From Hypomesus transpacificus (lineage: Eukaryota; Chordata; Actinopteri; Osmeriformes; Osmeridae), in NCBI RefSeq assembly GCF_021917145.1, contig NC_061080.1, forward strand, positions 8,879,631-8,943,630: 64,000 nucleotides of DNA, given 5' to 3'. The notes under the pieces were generated by a model, which ran no database searches, had not been told where the DNA came from, and saw nothing but the letters and a program-made list of their open reading frames with translations. A program made the position numbers and the translations under genes. Shown one piece after another: positions 10,180-19,502 of this stretch; the stretch's first letter is position 1; each line of letters starts with the position of its first letter.

Positions 10180-11075
10180 GGTAAGAGACTGGTAACACCA
10201 TGGAAACAAACACGTGTTTGTTTCCATGGCGTTACCAGTACCATATTCGGCTTCCTTTTACAGTCCAGTTTCAGATTACTTACTGAGTACATAGCCATGT
10301 TTTACCTGGTATCGCCTTGGAACGTATTGTACAAGTTCATACTAAGGGTAACATTGACAAAGTGGTATTCGCTTACAAAGAATACGGTAAGAGCCCGGTA
10401 ACACCATGGTAACAAACACGGCTTCCTTTGACAGTCCAGTTTCAGATTACTTACTGAGTAAATTGTCCAAACATGTGCAGGAACATACCCAGTATCCAAG
10501 AAGATTTACCATGATAGTAGATAAAACTTCCTGCGGAGGTAGGTAGCCTATACCAGCAAAGTAAATGAGGCCATCATCGATAAATGTATCTGAAAAGGTA
10601 TTTTATTGGAAAGTACTATCTTATATTCTTATTAGACGTGGACTGTTACCAACATTAACCTTAGGTAACTGCAGGGTAATAGTAGAGTATTTTTTCTGTT
10701 GGAGCTTGTCCGTCTTCACCTACTTAGTAGCAGTGGTATTTACCCAATAACACATTATAATTTACCATATTTATCTCCTGTAGATACCAACTTACTACCA
10801 GCGGTATTTAAATAGTAATATTTATACGTTTTCAGGTAAATACTACGTTTTCTCTTCTGTCTTTACCTAATTAGGACCAGTGAAAATTACCTAGTATTAA
10901 CCAGCACGTTAGTAAATAGTTAATGGGTAAATACTTTAAATTATCGCTGTATTTACCACCTAGGTACCAATCGGTAATACCCTATAAAACACAAAACATA
11001 CCCTTTACTTTCTATGTAAATACCTAGTACTTAAGGGACTGTAAAAGGAAGGGTTACCCTCTACAAACTAATACA
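10180..11075. mobile_element. Foldback element with CTTCCTTTTACAGTCC inverted ends
   Basis: CTTCCTTTTACAGTCC at about 10251 is matched by its reverse complement at about 11037. GGTAACACCATG...CAGTTTCAGATTACTTACTGAG occurs twice in direct order (about 10190-10285 and 10390-10465). 10194-10248 is itself a hairpin: CTGGTAACACCATGGAAACA folds back on TGTTTCCATGGCGTTACCAG. The interior has many GGTAAATAC-like repeats. No transposase was found. Confidence 0.5.
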
Positions 11076-11118
11076 TAGCAAGGCATGTCAAATTTAAATA
11101 ATAGATACAAGAACAAGT

Positions 11119-11434
11119 CCGTCCGTCATTTGCCGCTTGTCCCGAGGCGTTCCCAGGCCAGCCGAGAGACATAGTCCCTCCAGCGTGTCCTGGGTCTTCC
11201 CCGGGGCCTCTTCCCAGTGGGACATGCCCAGAACACCTCACCAGGAAGGTGTCCAGTAGGCATCCTCATCAGATGCCCGAGCCACCTCAACTGGCTCCTC
11301 TCGACGCGGAGGAGAAGCGGTTCTACTCTGGGCTCTTCCCGGATGACATAGCTTCTCACCCTATCTCTATGGGAGAGCCCGGACAGCCTGCGGAGAAAAC
11401 TCATTTCGGACGCTTGTATTCGCAATCTCATTTG
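11119..11434 (-). mobile_element. 5'-truncated RTE-like LINE fragment with 9-bp target duplication
   Basis: Antisense copy of the last part of the LINE at 39154-42535. The minus strand encodes SFLRRLSGLSHRDRVRSYVI, LRWLGHLMRMPTGHLPGEVF and [20 protein letters not shown]. About 100 bp present in the full element are missing between WERLG and the terminal SGR. AGAACAAGT flanks it at 11110-11118 and 11435-11443, an exact target-site duplication. The 3' end at GTCCGTCCGTCAT matches the other truncated copy at 16124. Confidence 0.9.
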
Positions 11435-11679
11435 AGAACAAGTACATACAGTATAATATGAGACAATATGAGACATCAGTCAAAATAAAAGGCTAAACAT
11501 CTTCATAGGTACATCACAGACACATCAGATCCAAATTTTAAATCTGTACACACAAAATTAACCCAAATAAACCATAAATTACATTTGCAGCAGAGCCAAT
11601 AAAAATACAACCTTTAATCACGATCAAAACACCATTGCCATTGAGAACTACCCAAAGTGAGTTATCGGACCCTAATTGG

Positions 11680-11742
11680 ACTACAAATATGGGGTATTCA
11701 CAATGTAATTGTATTGCGGGCATGATGGGACTTGTAGTTATT
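11680..11742. promoter_or_regulatory. ZNF143/THAP11-like motif in a small inverted repeat
   Basis: On the minus strand 11738-11716 reads ACTACAAGTCCCATCATGCC, close to the known ZNF143/THAP11 (SBS) consensus ACTACAAnTCCCAgnATGC. GGACTACAAATATGG about 45 bp upstream on the other strand forms a loose inverted pair. It lies in an otherwise empty AT-rich interval and may be part of a repeat family, since similar ACTACAAATATGG occurs near 1195. Function is untested. Confidence 0.45.
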
Positions 11743-12717
11743 TCCTTTTTAAAACTATATTTCCCCATATCCTAATCAAATTGGACCTGTAAAGGAATGT
11801 TTAGGTTAATTAGACACCAATAAATGTCACACTTAGTCAGCACTCATCAATGCAACTTGTACGTACATTGTATTTATATGTTTACATTATCTTTAAAAAC
11901 TCAATTTCTGTTCATGTTTATCATGTGTTTCCAACCAAATGCATTAAGGGTGTGATATTGGATCTTCTATCAGAATTTAAAAAAGATAAGAGCTTATATG
12001 TGACTACAAAGCAGGTTTTCAGTTAAAAACAATACCACTTCTAGGTGGCGCTATTGAGTCCCAATTCGGGCTAGGGGTTTGAAATTGAAAGAGAGAGTTT
12101 AACTAACCCCTGTTTTTAACTGTACAAAGACATGACTCTGCACCTTGAAAGGAACTCTTAACCCTAACCCTAATTTTTGGCCAAAATTGCATGCTTGAGT
12201 GTGGGTATTTTTAGACACATTTGCAGGAGGAAATCTGTCAGTGTCAGTAGAATATTACAATACGATATAACAATTCATATCTGTAATGATAACATGATGA
12301 CACAAAATAGATTCATTCAATCATTTGGACATAGGCTATGAGTGCTGTAATCTCGGCTAAGCAGGCAAGGGTGGGTTTATGATAGTGAAAATGGATGTAA
12401 TTACTAGTCAATCCACAAAAACACGTTGACATAAAGTTCGATACCACTGTCACTGCAGCGAACCTTTCTGTGGCAATCGGGCAGCGTGCGTCACCCGCTC
12501 ATCATTACAACACCTGTGCCACAACCGATAAGACGGCCTTAAAAGGACGCGCAGATAGGCACACTCACCCCGATTGTTGTATGATCAGTGCTGCTGCCGC
12601 CCTGCACCATCCCCTTCTCCCCCTTGCTGTTTGTATGTTATATCCATCAGGGGGATATTGCTCCGTGCCTCATATGTCATGTATGCATGGTAGCATCGAG
12701 GAGTCATTCCCTTAGAT

Positions 12718-13023
12718 CAGGGGTTCTCAACGTTTTGGAACTAAAGCCCCCCCAAGTCTTCCACATCATGTGTCAAGGCGGCATCAGTCAACTGAGGATA
12801 TTCAGCAATCACACTCAACCAAAACGAAGAGCAAGAGCTAAAGAGGTGTCGCAATCTGGTGTCACTCTTTAATTTGACTAACTGCTCCTCCATGGCAACT
12901 TAAATGTATTTTCCTGAACAACACCGAGTAGCCTACATAAAATATTATTGTATTTTTTTCTTGTAAAGTAAACCAATGGCGCCGCCCTAATGATCTCTCC
13001 GCGCCCCCTGTTGAGAACCACTG
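12718..13023. mobile_element. hAT MITE, 306 bp, perfect 8-bp target duplication
   Basis: Starts CAGGGGTTCTCAACGTTTTG and ends with the complement of CAGTGGTTCTCAACAGGGGG. CCTTAGAT flanks both sides (12710-12717 and 13024-13031). The 8-bp duplication and CAGNGGTTCTCAAC ends are typical of hAT elements. There is no coding capacity. Confidence 0.92.
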
Positions 13024-13031
13024 CCTTAGAT

Positions 13032-13718
13032 CATCCACTCCGCCAAAGTCAAACCATTTCCATGTCATGGTATCAATAAACACTCAAATCTAATAGGCCT
13101 ACGTGATTGTCTTGAATGAAATGTATCCATTTCTCACCTATTTCTAAGCCTATACAAATGTGTGCAAGGTGTACTTATGCATAGGCTATCTGTATTTGAA
13201 CGCCATAAAGATTATTGGCTTATAATACGGGAAAGGATTATAAAATTATATATCCTTCCAGATTGATAGGGGGTTTATAGGAAACACAGATACATTTGTT
13301 TAATTTGTTTATGTAACAGGGGCAATGCCTATGCCCAACACAACCACTGGGCCAGGGTTTGCTATCTTGCTCAGGTTGGCCAATGAAACAAGTTGATTAA
13401 ACAAACACTTAAAATGGGAAAATAAACAATACAGATGGAAAAATGACTTTTGACATATTGTGGTTGAGTTGACTGCCGATATCCTTCATCCTGTGGTTGT
13501 GAGTTTGCTGCCAATATCCTTTGGTTGATGGTCTTGGGTGTATTGCTCCAAGTCATTACATACCTTTTAAGTGAAGAAGGGATAGATAATAAAAGTAGAT
13601 AACAAATTAATAAAAAGAAGATAAAAGTATAAAACTATATATCCTTGAATTGTAGTCTGAATGGGCGCATGCTTGCAGTCAATCATCTCCACACACACGT
13701 TGCATAATACATGTTTAC
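13032..13718. other. Non-coding interval below the KDZ gene
   Basis: AT-rich. A direct repeat of GTTGAGTTGACTGCCGATATCC-like sequence occurs at about 13463-13530 (CTGCCGATATCCTT and CTGCCAATATCCTT). I could not extend the KDZ coding sequence into it. Confidence 0.3.
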
Positions 13719-13973
13719 CTCAAAGTTTTGTAATGACTTTGCATGATCTGTGCCACAGAAAGAGCATCAGATGCCTGATGAAGTTCTCCCTGTTCATGTA
13801 GGACAGTTGTCCTTTCATCTTCTTCAAGAGCTCTCTCTTGGAAGTCGCTTTGGATAAAAGCGTCTGCTAAATGAATAAATGTAAATGCAAGAGCGAGTTA
13901 TTCTGCTCTGCCACCTGAGAATTTATTTTCTGGAACTGAGGATAGCTGTCCAGATTGTATCCAATGTTACACC
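13719..13973 (-). pseudogene. KDZ transposase exon interrupted by a 56-bp L2 tail
   Basis: Minus-strand exon with acceptor TTTATTTAAG before 13973 and donor TTTGAG|GTAAAC after 13719. It encodes GCNIGYNLDSYPQFQKINSQ then VAEQNNSL, is broken by the insert at 13832-13887, then resumes LKKMKGQLSYMNRENFIRHL with LMLFLWHRSCKVITKL. The NNSL..K.QLSYMN pattern is characteristic of the C-terminal part of KDZ (Kyakuja-Dileera-Zisupton) transposases. The insert adds a TAG stop. Confidence 0.75.
13832..13887 (+). mobile_element. 56-bp L2 LINE 3' tail with 7-bp target duplication
   Basis: The insert is only TCTCTCTTGGAAGTCGCTTT through GGATAAAAGCGTCTGCTAAA to GTAAATG. CAAGAGC is present on both sides (13825-13831 and 13888-13894). 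This is an extreme 5' truncation: little more than the conserved 3' stem-loop recognised by the L2 reverse transcriptase. Confidence 0.88.
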
Positions 13974-14063
13974 CTTAAATAAATAAAAAACACAACAGTT
14001 TCATTGACTAGCATTTGCAATATAAAAAGGCAAGTACCCGGTATAAAAAGCACTGCAAATCAC

Positions 14064-14228
14064 CTGAGTGGTTGCGCCAGTGCAAACGATCCACAAGAAA
14101 CCAAGTCTCTCTAAAAGAACCTGTAGCAAGCAGTATGTTTGCAGCTGACAGGCGTTGTCATATATGACTGTCTTGGGGCCTGAATGGGGTGCACACAGAT
14201 GATTACGGACAACAAATTCACAGATAAT
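14064..14228 (-). pseudogene. KDZ transposase exon with DNACQL and DRLHW motifs
   Basis: Encodes PKTVIYDNACQLQTYC and then, in another frame, FRETWFLVDRLHWRNHS. In KDZ transposases the conserved YDNACQLH and DRFHW..H blocks include catalytic and metal-binding residues. The two blocks are separated here by a frameshift near 14100-14115. The donor CTCAG|GTGATT at 14064 joins in phase to the exon at 13973. The upper boundary is uncertain: CCCCATTCAG could be the acceptor, or the exon may extend further up. Confidence 0.7.
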
Positions 14229-14389
14229 TAGTCACGCCAATGCTAAGCAAAACCTGAACTTACATTGTCGAAAACGTTCACCGACTCCACTTGCTCCATT
14301 ATTCCATTATACACTTGCTCAATAACCTTACCAGCAATATTCATTATTTTCAATAGTGTAATGTCAATGTTCAAGTAAAGTAACCTCAC

Positions 14390-15010
14390 CATGTGTGCAG
14401 AACAGGGTGAATATGCCAGGGATCAGGTTAGGGTGTCTGCCTGCTGTCTTCCTACAGTCACTGGCCTCCTTTTTACACCTGTCTTTAGTGCACAAGCCTC
14501 TGTCTCTCACAGGAGGCAGATTGGGGAAGTAATGCCCAGGATCCTCTGGGGAAGTTAGGGGTCTCAAGACCGGAGGTGTGGACACTGTTTCCAGTGCCTT
14601 TTTATAGAGGCACTGAAAGATGGGTACCACCTCCTGAGGAAAAGTCCCTTCCATCCCAACCACGCTAAAAAACAAAGGGCATTCCTTGGCAAGTTTCCCT
14701 AAAAGTGCTGGTTGCCGCTCGATCTGGCAGTACTTCAATCCCTCCATCTCTGACATCAACTCCCCGAGTTCTTTACTGGGATGTAGCAGAGCACAGGCAG
14801 GGGAGTTCTTGCTGACTTGTGTTAAGAGAGGGCGGTAGGGCTCACTTGCATGTGTGGGTCAGGGCCAGCTTCTGCAAAAGGGGCAGGAGGAATGGGGCGC
14901 TTTTGGCACTCTGTAACATAATTTCCCTGTATTCTCCAGGGAGGATCCCGTCTGCACTGTAGCGCTGCAGCAGTTTACGGAGGTCTGGCTCAGGAATCAA
15001 ATTTCTCGTT
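14390..15010 (-). pseudogene. KDZ transposase exon with FTLFCTHG motif
   Basis: Acceptor AGTCACAG before 15010 and donor ATG|GTGAGG after 14390. It encodes NLIPEPDLRKLLQRYS... through SAPFLLPLLQKLALTHTC and then, after an apparent one-base shift near 14846-14851, SEPYRPLLTQVSKNS... through ACALLHPSKEL to NLIPGIFTLFCTHG. The final PGIFTLFC.HG block is a hallmark of KDZ transposases. The frameshift means this copy does not make full-length enzyme. Confidence 0.72.
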
Positions 15011-15181
15011 CTGTGACTGGTGAATTGAATGAAAGAGAAACAAATTTAGAAAGGTCATAATAACATGAGGCCTTAATCATTTAAATGTACAAATTATAGG
15101 GGTAACATTGGCATGCACACACACTGAGACACACAATGATTAAAACAAAAAATCATAGACTTATCTTCCACTGTTCATTAC

Positions 15182-15260
15182 AGTTTGGCCAGAAACAAGC
15201 CTTTCTTTGAGGCCATACCGCTGCTGATACCCCAAAGAGGTGCCATCCTTAACAACCTCA
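15182..15260 (-). pseudogene. KDZ transposase exon with DGTSLG motif
   Basis: Acceptor ATTGTCTCAATAG before 15260. It encodes EVVKDGTSLGYQQRYGLKER and LVSGQTV, matching the KDZ block V.DGT.LGF. Phase agrees with the exon ending at 15449. The donor is probably ACT|GTAATG at 15182, which is weak. Confidence 0.65.
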
Positions 15261-15448
15261 CTATTGAGACAATGTACACATGCATCACATGCTTAATTAC
15301 AAGTTCCAAACATTGTTGTGATATTCAGCCATGGAAAAAATGTAAAGACCACTCCAAGGTCCGCAATCAATGTTAAGTGGTCTCAAAATTTTTCATTTTT
15401 TTCATGGCTGTATATCCAGACCATTTGCAACGTTGTTACAGAACTTAC

Positions 15449-15625
15449 TTGAAGTTATCTTGGCAGATGGGACATTTGAATCCCCAGCTAAAGTCTGCAC
15501 ACAGAAGCTGCAAAAAGGCTATAAATGCATCCCTCAACTTGCGGTAGGACATCTGGAGAGAGTCCTGTGTCCCTGCATCTCGCAGATGAGTGTTGTACAC
15601 TTCTAAGAAGTTGTACATGGTTGTG
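15449..15625 (-). CDS. KDZ transposase exon (CPIC zinc-binding segment)
   Basis: Acceptor CTTTATCTGTTGCAG before 15625 and donor TCAA|GTAAGT after 15449. Encodes TTMYNFLEVYNTHLRDAG, QMSYRKLRDAFIAFLQLL and FSWGFKCPICQDNF. The CPxC pair just before the DGTSLG exon is in the order seen in KDZ proteins. Open throughout. Confidence 0.65.
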
Positions 15626-15720
15626 CTGCAACAGATAAAGAACAAACATGTTGAGCACCAAAGGTTTGATAATAATCTGTGTTTCTACACATGATTACAT
15701 ATCATATTTGGTTAACTTGC

Positions 15721-16103
15721 CTTGAATTTAGGAAATGATAAACATAGTCCCTGAGGACTTCATGGTGCACCATGTATGTTCCCATGTTTAGAATGAAATC
15801 ACATCCACCATCACAGTTTTGAGTTTTCACAAATAACTGTCTCACCCTGTTCTCATGAATGGTGGAATTGGCATCAGCACCAGCATCTATACCAGCACCA
15901 GCACCAACACAAGCATATATACCAGCACCAGCATCAACACCAACACCAGCATCAACACCAGCATCTATACCAGCACCTATACCAGCATCAACACCAGCAC
16001 CAATACCAGCACCAGCATCAACACCCGCACCAGCATCAACACCAACATTCACGGATTTCTTCTTGTGGTCCTTAAAGCAACACAAATAGGACAACGTGGA
16101 TAA
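15721..16103 (-). CDS. KDZ transposase 5' exon with hexanucleotide-derived Asp/Ala/Gly repeats
   Basis: The conserved part encodes ENRVRQLFVKTQNCDGGCDF and HHEVLRDYVYHFLNSR, like the HEVLRDY segment upstream of the zinc pair in KDZ proteins. It is preceded in the same open frame by about 60 residues of VDAGAG / GIGAG repeats from the minisatellite. The intron after 15721 starts AG|GCAAGT, the known GC-AG type donor, and joins in phase to the exon at 15625. The upper end is uncertain; a LINE fragment begins at 16124. A further exon may exist at about 16470-16550 (AFEALSQDLPGQVSNVKYDV frame, donor GAGAC|GTAAAT). Confidence 0.55.
15872..16048. repeat. ACCAGC/ATCAAC hexamer minisatellite in coding exon
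   Basis: About 29 imperfect 6-bp units built from ACCAGC, ATCAAC, ATCTAT and ACCAAC. All are multiples of three and open on the minus strand as Gly-Ala/Val-Asp/Ile-Asp pairs. It could be read in several other frames without stops, so the plus-strand ORFs over it are artefacts of composition. Confidence 0.9.
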
Positions 16104-16123
16104 GCAATCCTTCTTTCTGAAGT

Positions 16124-16406
16124 CCGTCCGTCATCTGCCGCTTGTCCGGGGATCGGGTCGCGGGTGCAGCGACCTAAGCAGGGAGGCCCAGACTTCCCTC
16201 CCCCCGGCCACTTCCACCAGCTCTTCCTGGGGGACCCCGAGGCGTTCCCAAGCCAGCCGAGAGACAGTCAATCCAGCGTGTCCTAGGTCTTCCCCTGGGC
16301 CTCTTCCCAGTGGGACGTGCCCGGAACACCTCACCAGGGAGGCGTCCAGGAGGCATCCTAATCAGATGCCCGAGCCACCTCAGCTGGCTCCTCTCGAAGA
16401 GTTTTA
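16124..16406 (-). mobile_element. 5'-truncated RTE-like LINE fragment, 14-bp target duplication
   Basis: Antisense 3' end of the same LINE family as 39154-42535 (minus strand: [48 protein letters not shown]). CTTCTTTCTGAAGT occurs at 16110-16123 and again at 16407-16420. The 3' end GTCCGTCCGTCATCTGCCGC matches the end of the fragment at 11119. Inserted next to the KDZ 5' exon. Confidence 0.92.
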
Positions 16407-16804
16407 CTTCTTTCTGAAGTAAAACTGTAAAATATTACTAAACTAACAAAAGATTGGTATTTACGTCTCAGTAGTCCAGCGTTACGTTTAACATCATACT
16501 TGACGTTGGAAACTTGCCCAGGGAGATCCTGACTTAGGGCCTCGAAGGCCCGTCTTTTTTTTTAGATGGCCTTAAATACAAAACAAACAATAATCAGTTA
16601 CTTCGACAAACATACTCAAACATTTGATGATAATAAGAACAACATATAATGAGGTTAGTGGCTGGGTGCAGTGCAGGGGTTCGTGGCCGGAGACTGGGAC
16701 GGCTGGATGCGGAGCAGGAGGTAGGGGTTACTAGTACCCCTACTGGGTACTGGTTGGTAGGCAAAAAGCACACTCAGGGTACCAGGAGTTGTGGACCTGA
16801 AAGG

Positions 16805-16925
16805 CAGGCTGATAAATTAGGGTGACCAGACGTCCTCTTTTACCCGGACATGTCCTCTTTTTGAGACCAAAAAAATGCGTCCGGCAGGGATTCCAAAATC
16901 GTCCGGGATTTTGCCTTTTATTATG
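16805..16925. repeat. GGGTGACCAGACGTCCTCTT repeat, copy 1
   Basis: About 110 bp nearly identical to 61424-61520: GGGTGACCAGACGTCCTCTT, ACCCGGACATGTCCTCTTTT, AATGCGTCCGG, TCCGGGATTTTGCC. Shared sequence at two distant places shows a dispersed repeat; family not named. Sequence 16930-17210 beyond it is AT-rich and empty. Confidence 0.7.
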
Positions 16926-17224
16926 ATTTTAAATGTATTAATTATGCTAGATTAGTTTATTATTTTGTTATGCATCATACATCCGTACATATCAAGGGAT
17001 ATATAGCCTATTAAAAGAGCATTATTACTATCATAATAACCTTTTTTTTTTACAAAAACAAATCATTTACTTATGGATATTAATCAGTGTAAACTGCTTT
17101 ATTTTTTAATTTTTTACATTCATTGCTATTGAAATCAAAACATTTATTTACTTATGCATATTAATCAGTGTAAACAGAATTATTAAATAAAACAAAAAAA
17201 ATACGTCTCTGGCATTGTTCAGAG

Positions 17225-17286
17225 GGCTGGTCCAAATGCGTTGGTGGGCCATATTGGGCCCGTGGGCCGTAGTTTGGGGACCCCTG
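17225..17286. repeat. hAT element terminus, solo
   Basis: Ends in GGGCCGTAGTTTGGGGACCC CTG, whose complement begins CAGGGGTCCCCAAACTACGG CCC, a common hAT end. No matching left end was found nearby. Confidence 0.5.
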
Positions 17287-17289
17287 TGC

Positions 17290-17503
17290 TAGAGTGTGCT
17301 GGAGGCAAGCAACAATAATATAATTCACAGCGAGTACAAGTAGTTAAATCAGTACAACTAACCAACAGGTCCCTCAATAAGAGTCATTGTGTTCCTGGAG
17401 GAAATCAACAAACATCTGATCCAACAAATCTTTCCCAAGTGCCGTTGTACTCCAGGTACAAGTGCGTCTTTAGCCTTTTCTTGAAGGTAAAGAGACAGTC
17501 AGT
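17290..17503 (-). pseudogene. L2 LINE C-terminal end, 3' half of an interrupted copy
   Basis: The minus strand near 17500-17420 encodes the end of an L2 RT protein (DCLFTFKKRLKTHLYLEYNG) and its 3' UTR follows. The same copy continues at 19380 after the Harbinger insertion. Confidence 0.75.
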
Positions 17504-19376
17504 GGGCCCTATTTTAACGATCTGAAACGCAAGTATCAAAACGCAAAGCGCAAGTAACTTTGTGGGCGGGGCTCCGGCGCAGTTGCTATTTTGCCGGTGT
17601 GATAAATGACTTTGCGCCTGGCGCAAATCTAAAAAGGGTTGGTCTGAAGTAACTACATTACTAATGGGTGTGGTTGGGGCGTAACATGCAGTAAACCAAT
17701 CAGAGCGCCATCTCACATTCCTTTTAAGAGCAGGCGCGCTTGTTACATGGCGGATTGCTATTATAACGGCGGATTTGCCAGGCACATGCCAGGAGCGGTT
17801 CACTGCCAAGGAGAATGACGTTCTCGTCAGGATAGAGAAGTGACATTGTATGGGAAAGGCAGAGCAGTGTTCTCATTGCACTAAATTGCCCGCTCATGAT
17901 GCTCATTCAAATTCTTATTTTTATATATATTTCATTTAAAAAATTGTACTTAGTTTAACTATTGTACTTTTTAACTTAATTTAAGACCCGTATATGTTTA
18001 TTGTTTGCACCTTCCTGCCACAGTAAATTACTACATGGCGAATAAACCGAATTCTGACTCTGATTGTGATGGAGATGGGAGAAGAAATCCACACAAATTA
18101 GCTTCGGTTAAACAGGCGTGGGAGGAAATTGCCACAATTGTTACAAATCAAGTTCACATACATGGGCCTGTCGCAATAGTCAATATATTGATTTATCGCA
18201 CGGTATATGGAAAGGAGCGCAATAATTTTTAGTGCCGCGATATATTGCAACTGATCATTTTTATAATAAATAATAATAATTATATACATGTTTACATAAG
18301 AACAAATGTCACCAACATTTTAGACGATCCTGCTGCTTCAGTCATCTTGTGTGCTTTCTGTGTCAAAAGCGTAGGCGGAACTAGCGTCTCCACACACACA
18401 GAGTGGACACCAACAGGTGAAGAGAAGGCATGAACTCACTGTGTTATAAAGTGTTCTGTTTCATGACACCTGCAGCTAGTTAGGAAGAACAAGTAAAAAT
18501 TGACTTGGATTCAAAGCCGCAATCTTCAGCTCCAGTGAGGGAACATTTAGTCTTTAAGTCGAATGAGATGAAAGCCAATTAACGTGAACGAGCCGGTATG
18601 TCGACTTTGATTAAAAACAGTGGAAACGAAAAGAGGAAACTAACCTAACATCTCACCTAGCAATACATAACTATCCCACCCAGTTTTTCAACCAGTGAAC
18701 AACATCTGCAGCTGGAGCTGGAAAGGGATCTTCGATACAGTTCTGTTACAGATGCCTTTTCCCGACAGTGCAAATATAAAGGTTACAGCGCGAAATGGCG
18801 CACACTCACGGATAGCGTAACTCGCTATAAAACCAATGAGATGCAGCCATTAATCAGTGGCATAAAAATGAAAATTACAATTGACGTGTGTGCAATAATA
18901 TCTTTTAACACAATTCATTTTGGTGCAATATATCGCACAAGAAAAAGTGGTTATGTGACAGATCTAGAGATTTCTCATGAAAATCTTTTTATTATCTTTG
19001 AAGAAATGTAACACGTCATAAATCAAAACAATGTAACGTAGCTTCGCAGAAAGAAGACCCTGGCCTCGCCAGCAGTGCGCACGGGCCAAGCTTGCGCCAT
19101 AAAAATAGCATCTGAATAACGTGCCATTGACTTTAGACTACGTATTTCCTGGTCAGTGGCGGAATTGTTTTTCTGAAACTGCAAAATACACCAGAGAACG
19201 TTTGCGCTGGAACACGCCTCCTTTTTTTGCTGAACCGCCACCGGGAGCGCAAAGTCTTTCCCTAATTTACCGACGTGCGTCTGTGGAGGGAAAAGTCTGC
19301 TTTGCGTCGAGTGCAAACTAGGAATGATACTTGCGTCATTGACAAAGTCAATTGCGCTGGGTGCAAGATAGGGCCC
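17504..19376. mobile_element. PIF-Harbinger-like element, 1873 bp, AGT target duplication
   Basis: Ends GGGCCCTATTTTAACGATCT (left) and, reverse-complemented, GGGCCCTATCTTGCACCCAG (right), with the 3-bp duplication AGT at 17501-17503 and 19377-19379. Three-base duplications and these ends fit PIF-Harbinger. It is inserted in an L2 copy: L2 coding resumes on each side. The interior has a LINE tail at 17990-18055 and another possible TIR repeat at about 18165-18950. No transposase was found. Confidence 0.85.
17985..18057 (+). repeat. Rex1/CR1-like LINE 3' tail
   Basis: TATGTTTATTGTTTGCACCT TCCTGCC...GGCGAATAAACCGAATTCTGA matches the end of the LINE at 47455-47540. Only the tail is present, inside the Harbinger-like element. 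Confidence 0.7.
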
Positions 19377-19379
19377 AGT

Positions 19380-19444
19380 ATATCTGATGGAGGTGGGGAG
19401 ATGATTCCACCAGTGGGGGGCCAGACAGGAGAAGAGCTTCATAG
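19380..19444 (-). pseudogene. L2 LINE C-terminal segment at the ZNF 3' end
   Basis: The minus strand encodes KLFSCLAPHWWNHLPTSIR, the conserved L2 C-terminal block; the rest of this copy is at 17290-17503. It abuts the broken tenth zinc finger of the ZNF exon, so the LINE inserted there, 5'-truncated. The longer ORF seen here runs on into Harbinger sequence and is not a real protein. Confidence 0.78.
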
Positions 19445-19502
19445 TATAGTCCTCAGCCTCACAGCAAAAGATATGTTACATTGTTGACATTGATACGGTT
19501 TT
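19445..19502 (-). pseudogene. Tenth zinc-finger remnant
   Basis: Read with a two-base correction, the sequence after the stop gives EKPYQCQQCNISFAV and then L2 sequence. The finger lacks its histidine pair because the LINE replaces it. So the ancestral ZNF protein was longer than the present frame. Confidence 0.7.

Noticed and set aside
12862..13083. 73-codon minus-strand ORF
   Set aside because: Covers the hAT MITE and its flank; no domain.
15855..16103. Plus-strand ORFs rich in Ser/Thr or Ala/Pro
   Set aside because: They exist only because the hexamer repeat has no stops in several frames; the minus frame continues into conserved KDZ sequence.
6871..16103. One gene joining the KDZ core exons to the zinc-ribbon exons on the minus strand
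   Set aside because: The zinc-ribbon exons have their own ATG and probable 5'-UTR exon and lie downstream of the KDZ C-terminal block, whereas such a module is expected at the N terminus.
18005..18232. 75-codon ORF starting MHLPATVNYYMANKPNSDSD
   Set aside because: Begins in a LINE 3' tail inside a Harbinger-like element; no homologous domain seen.
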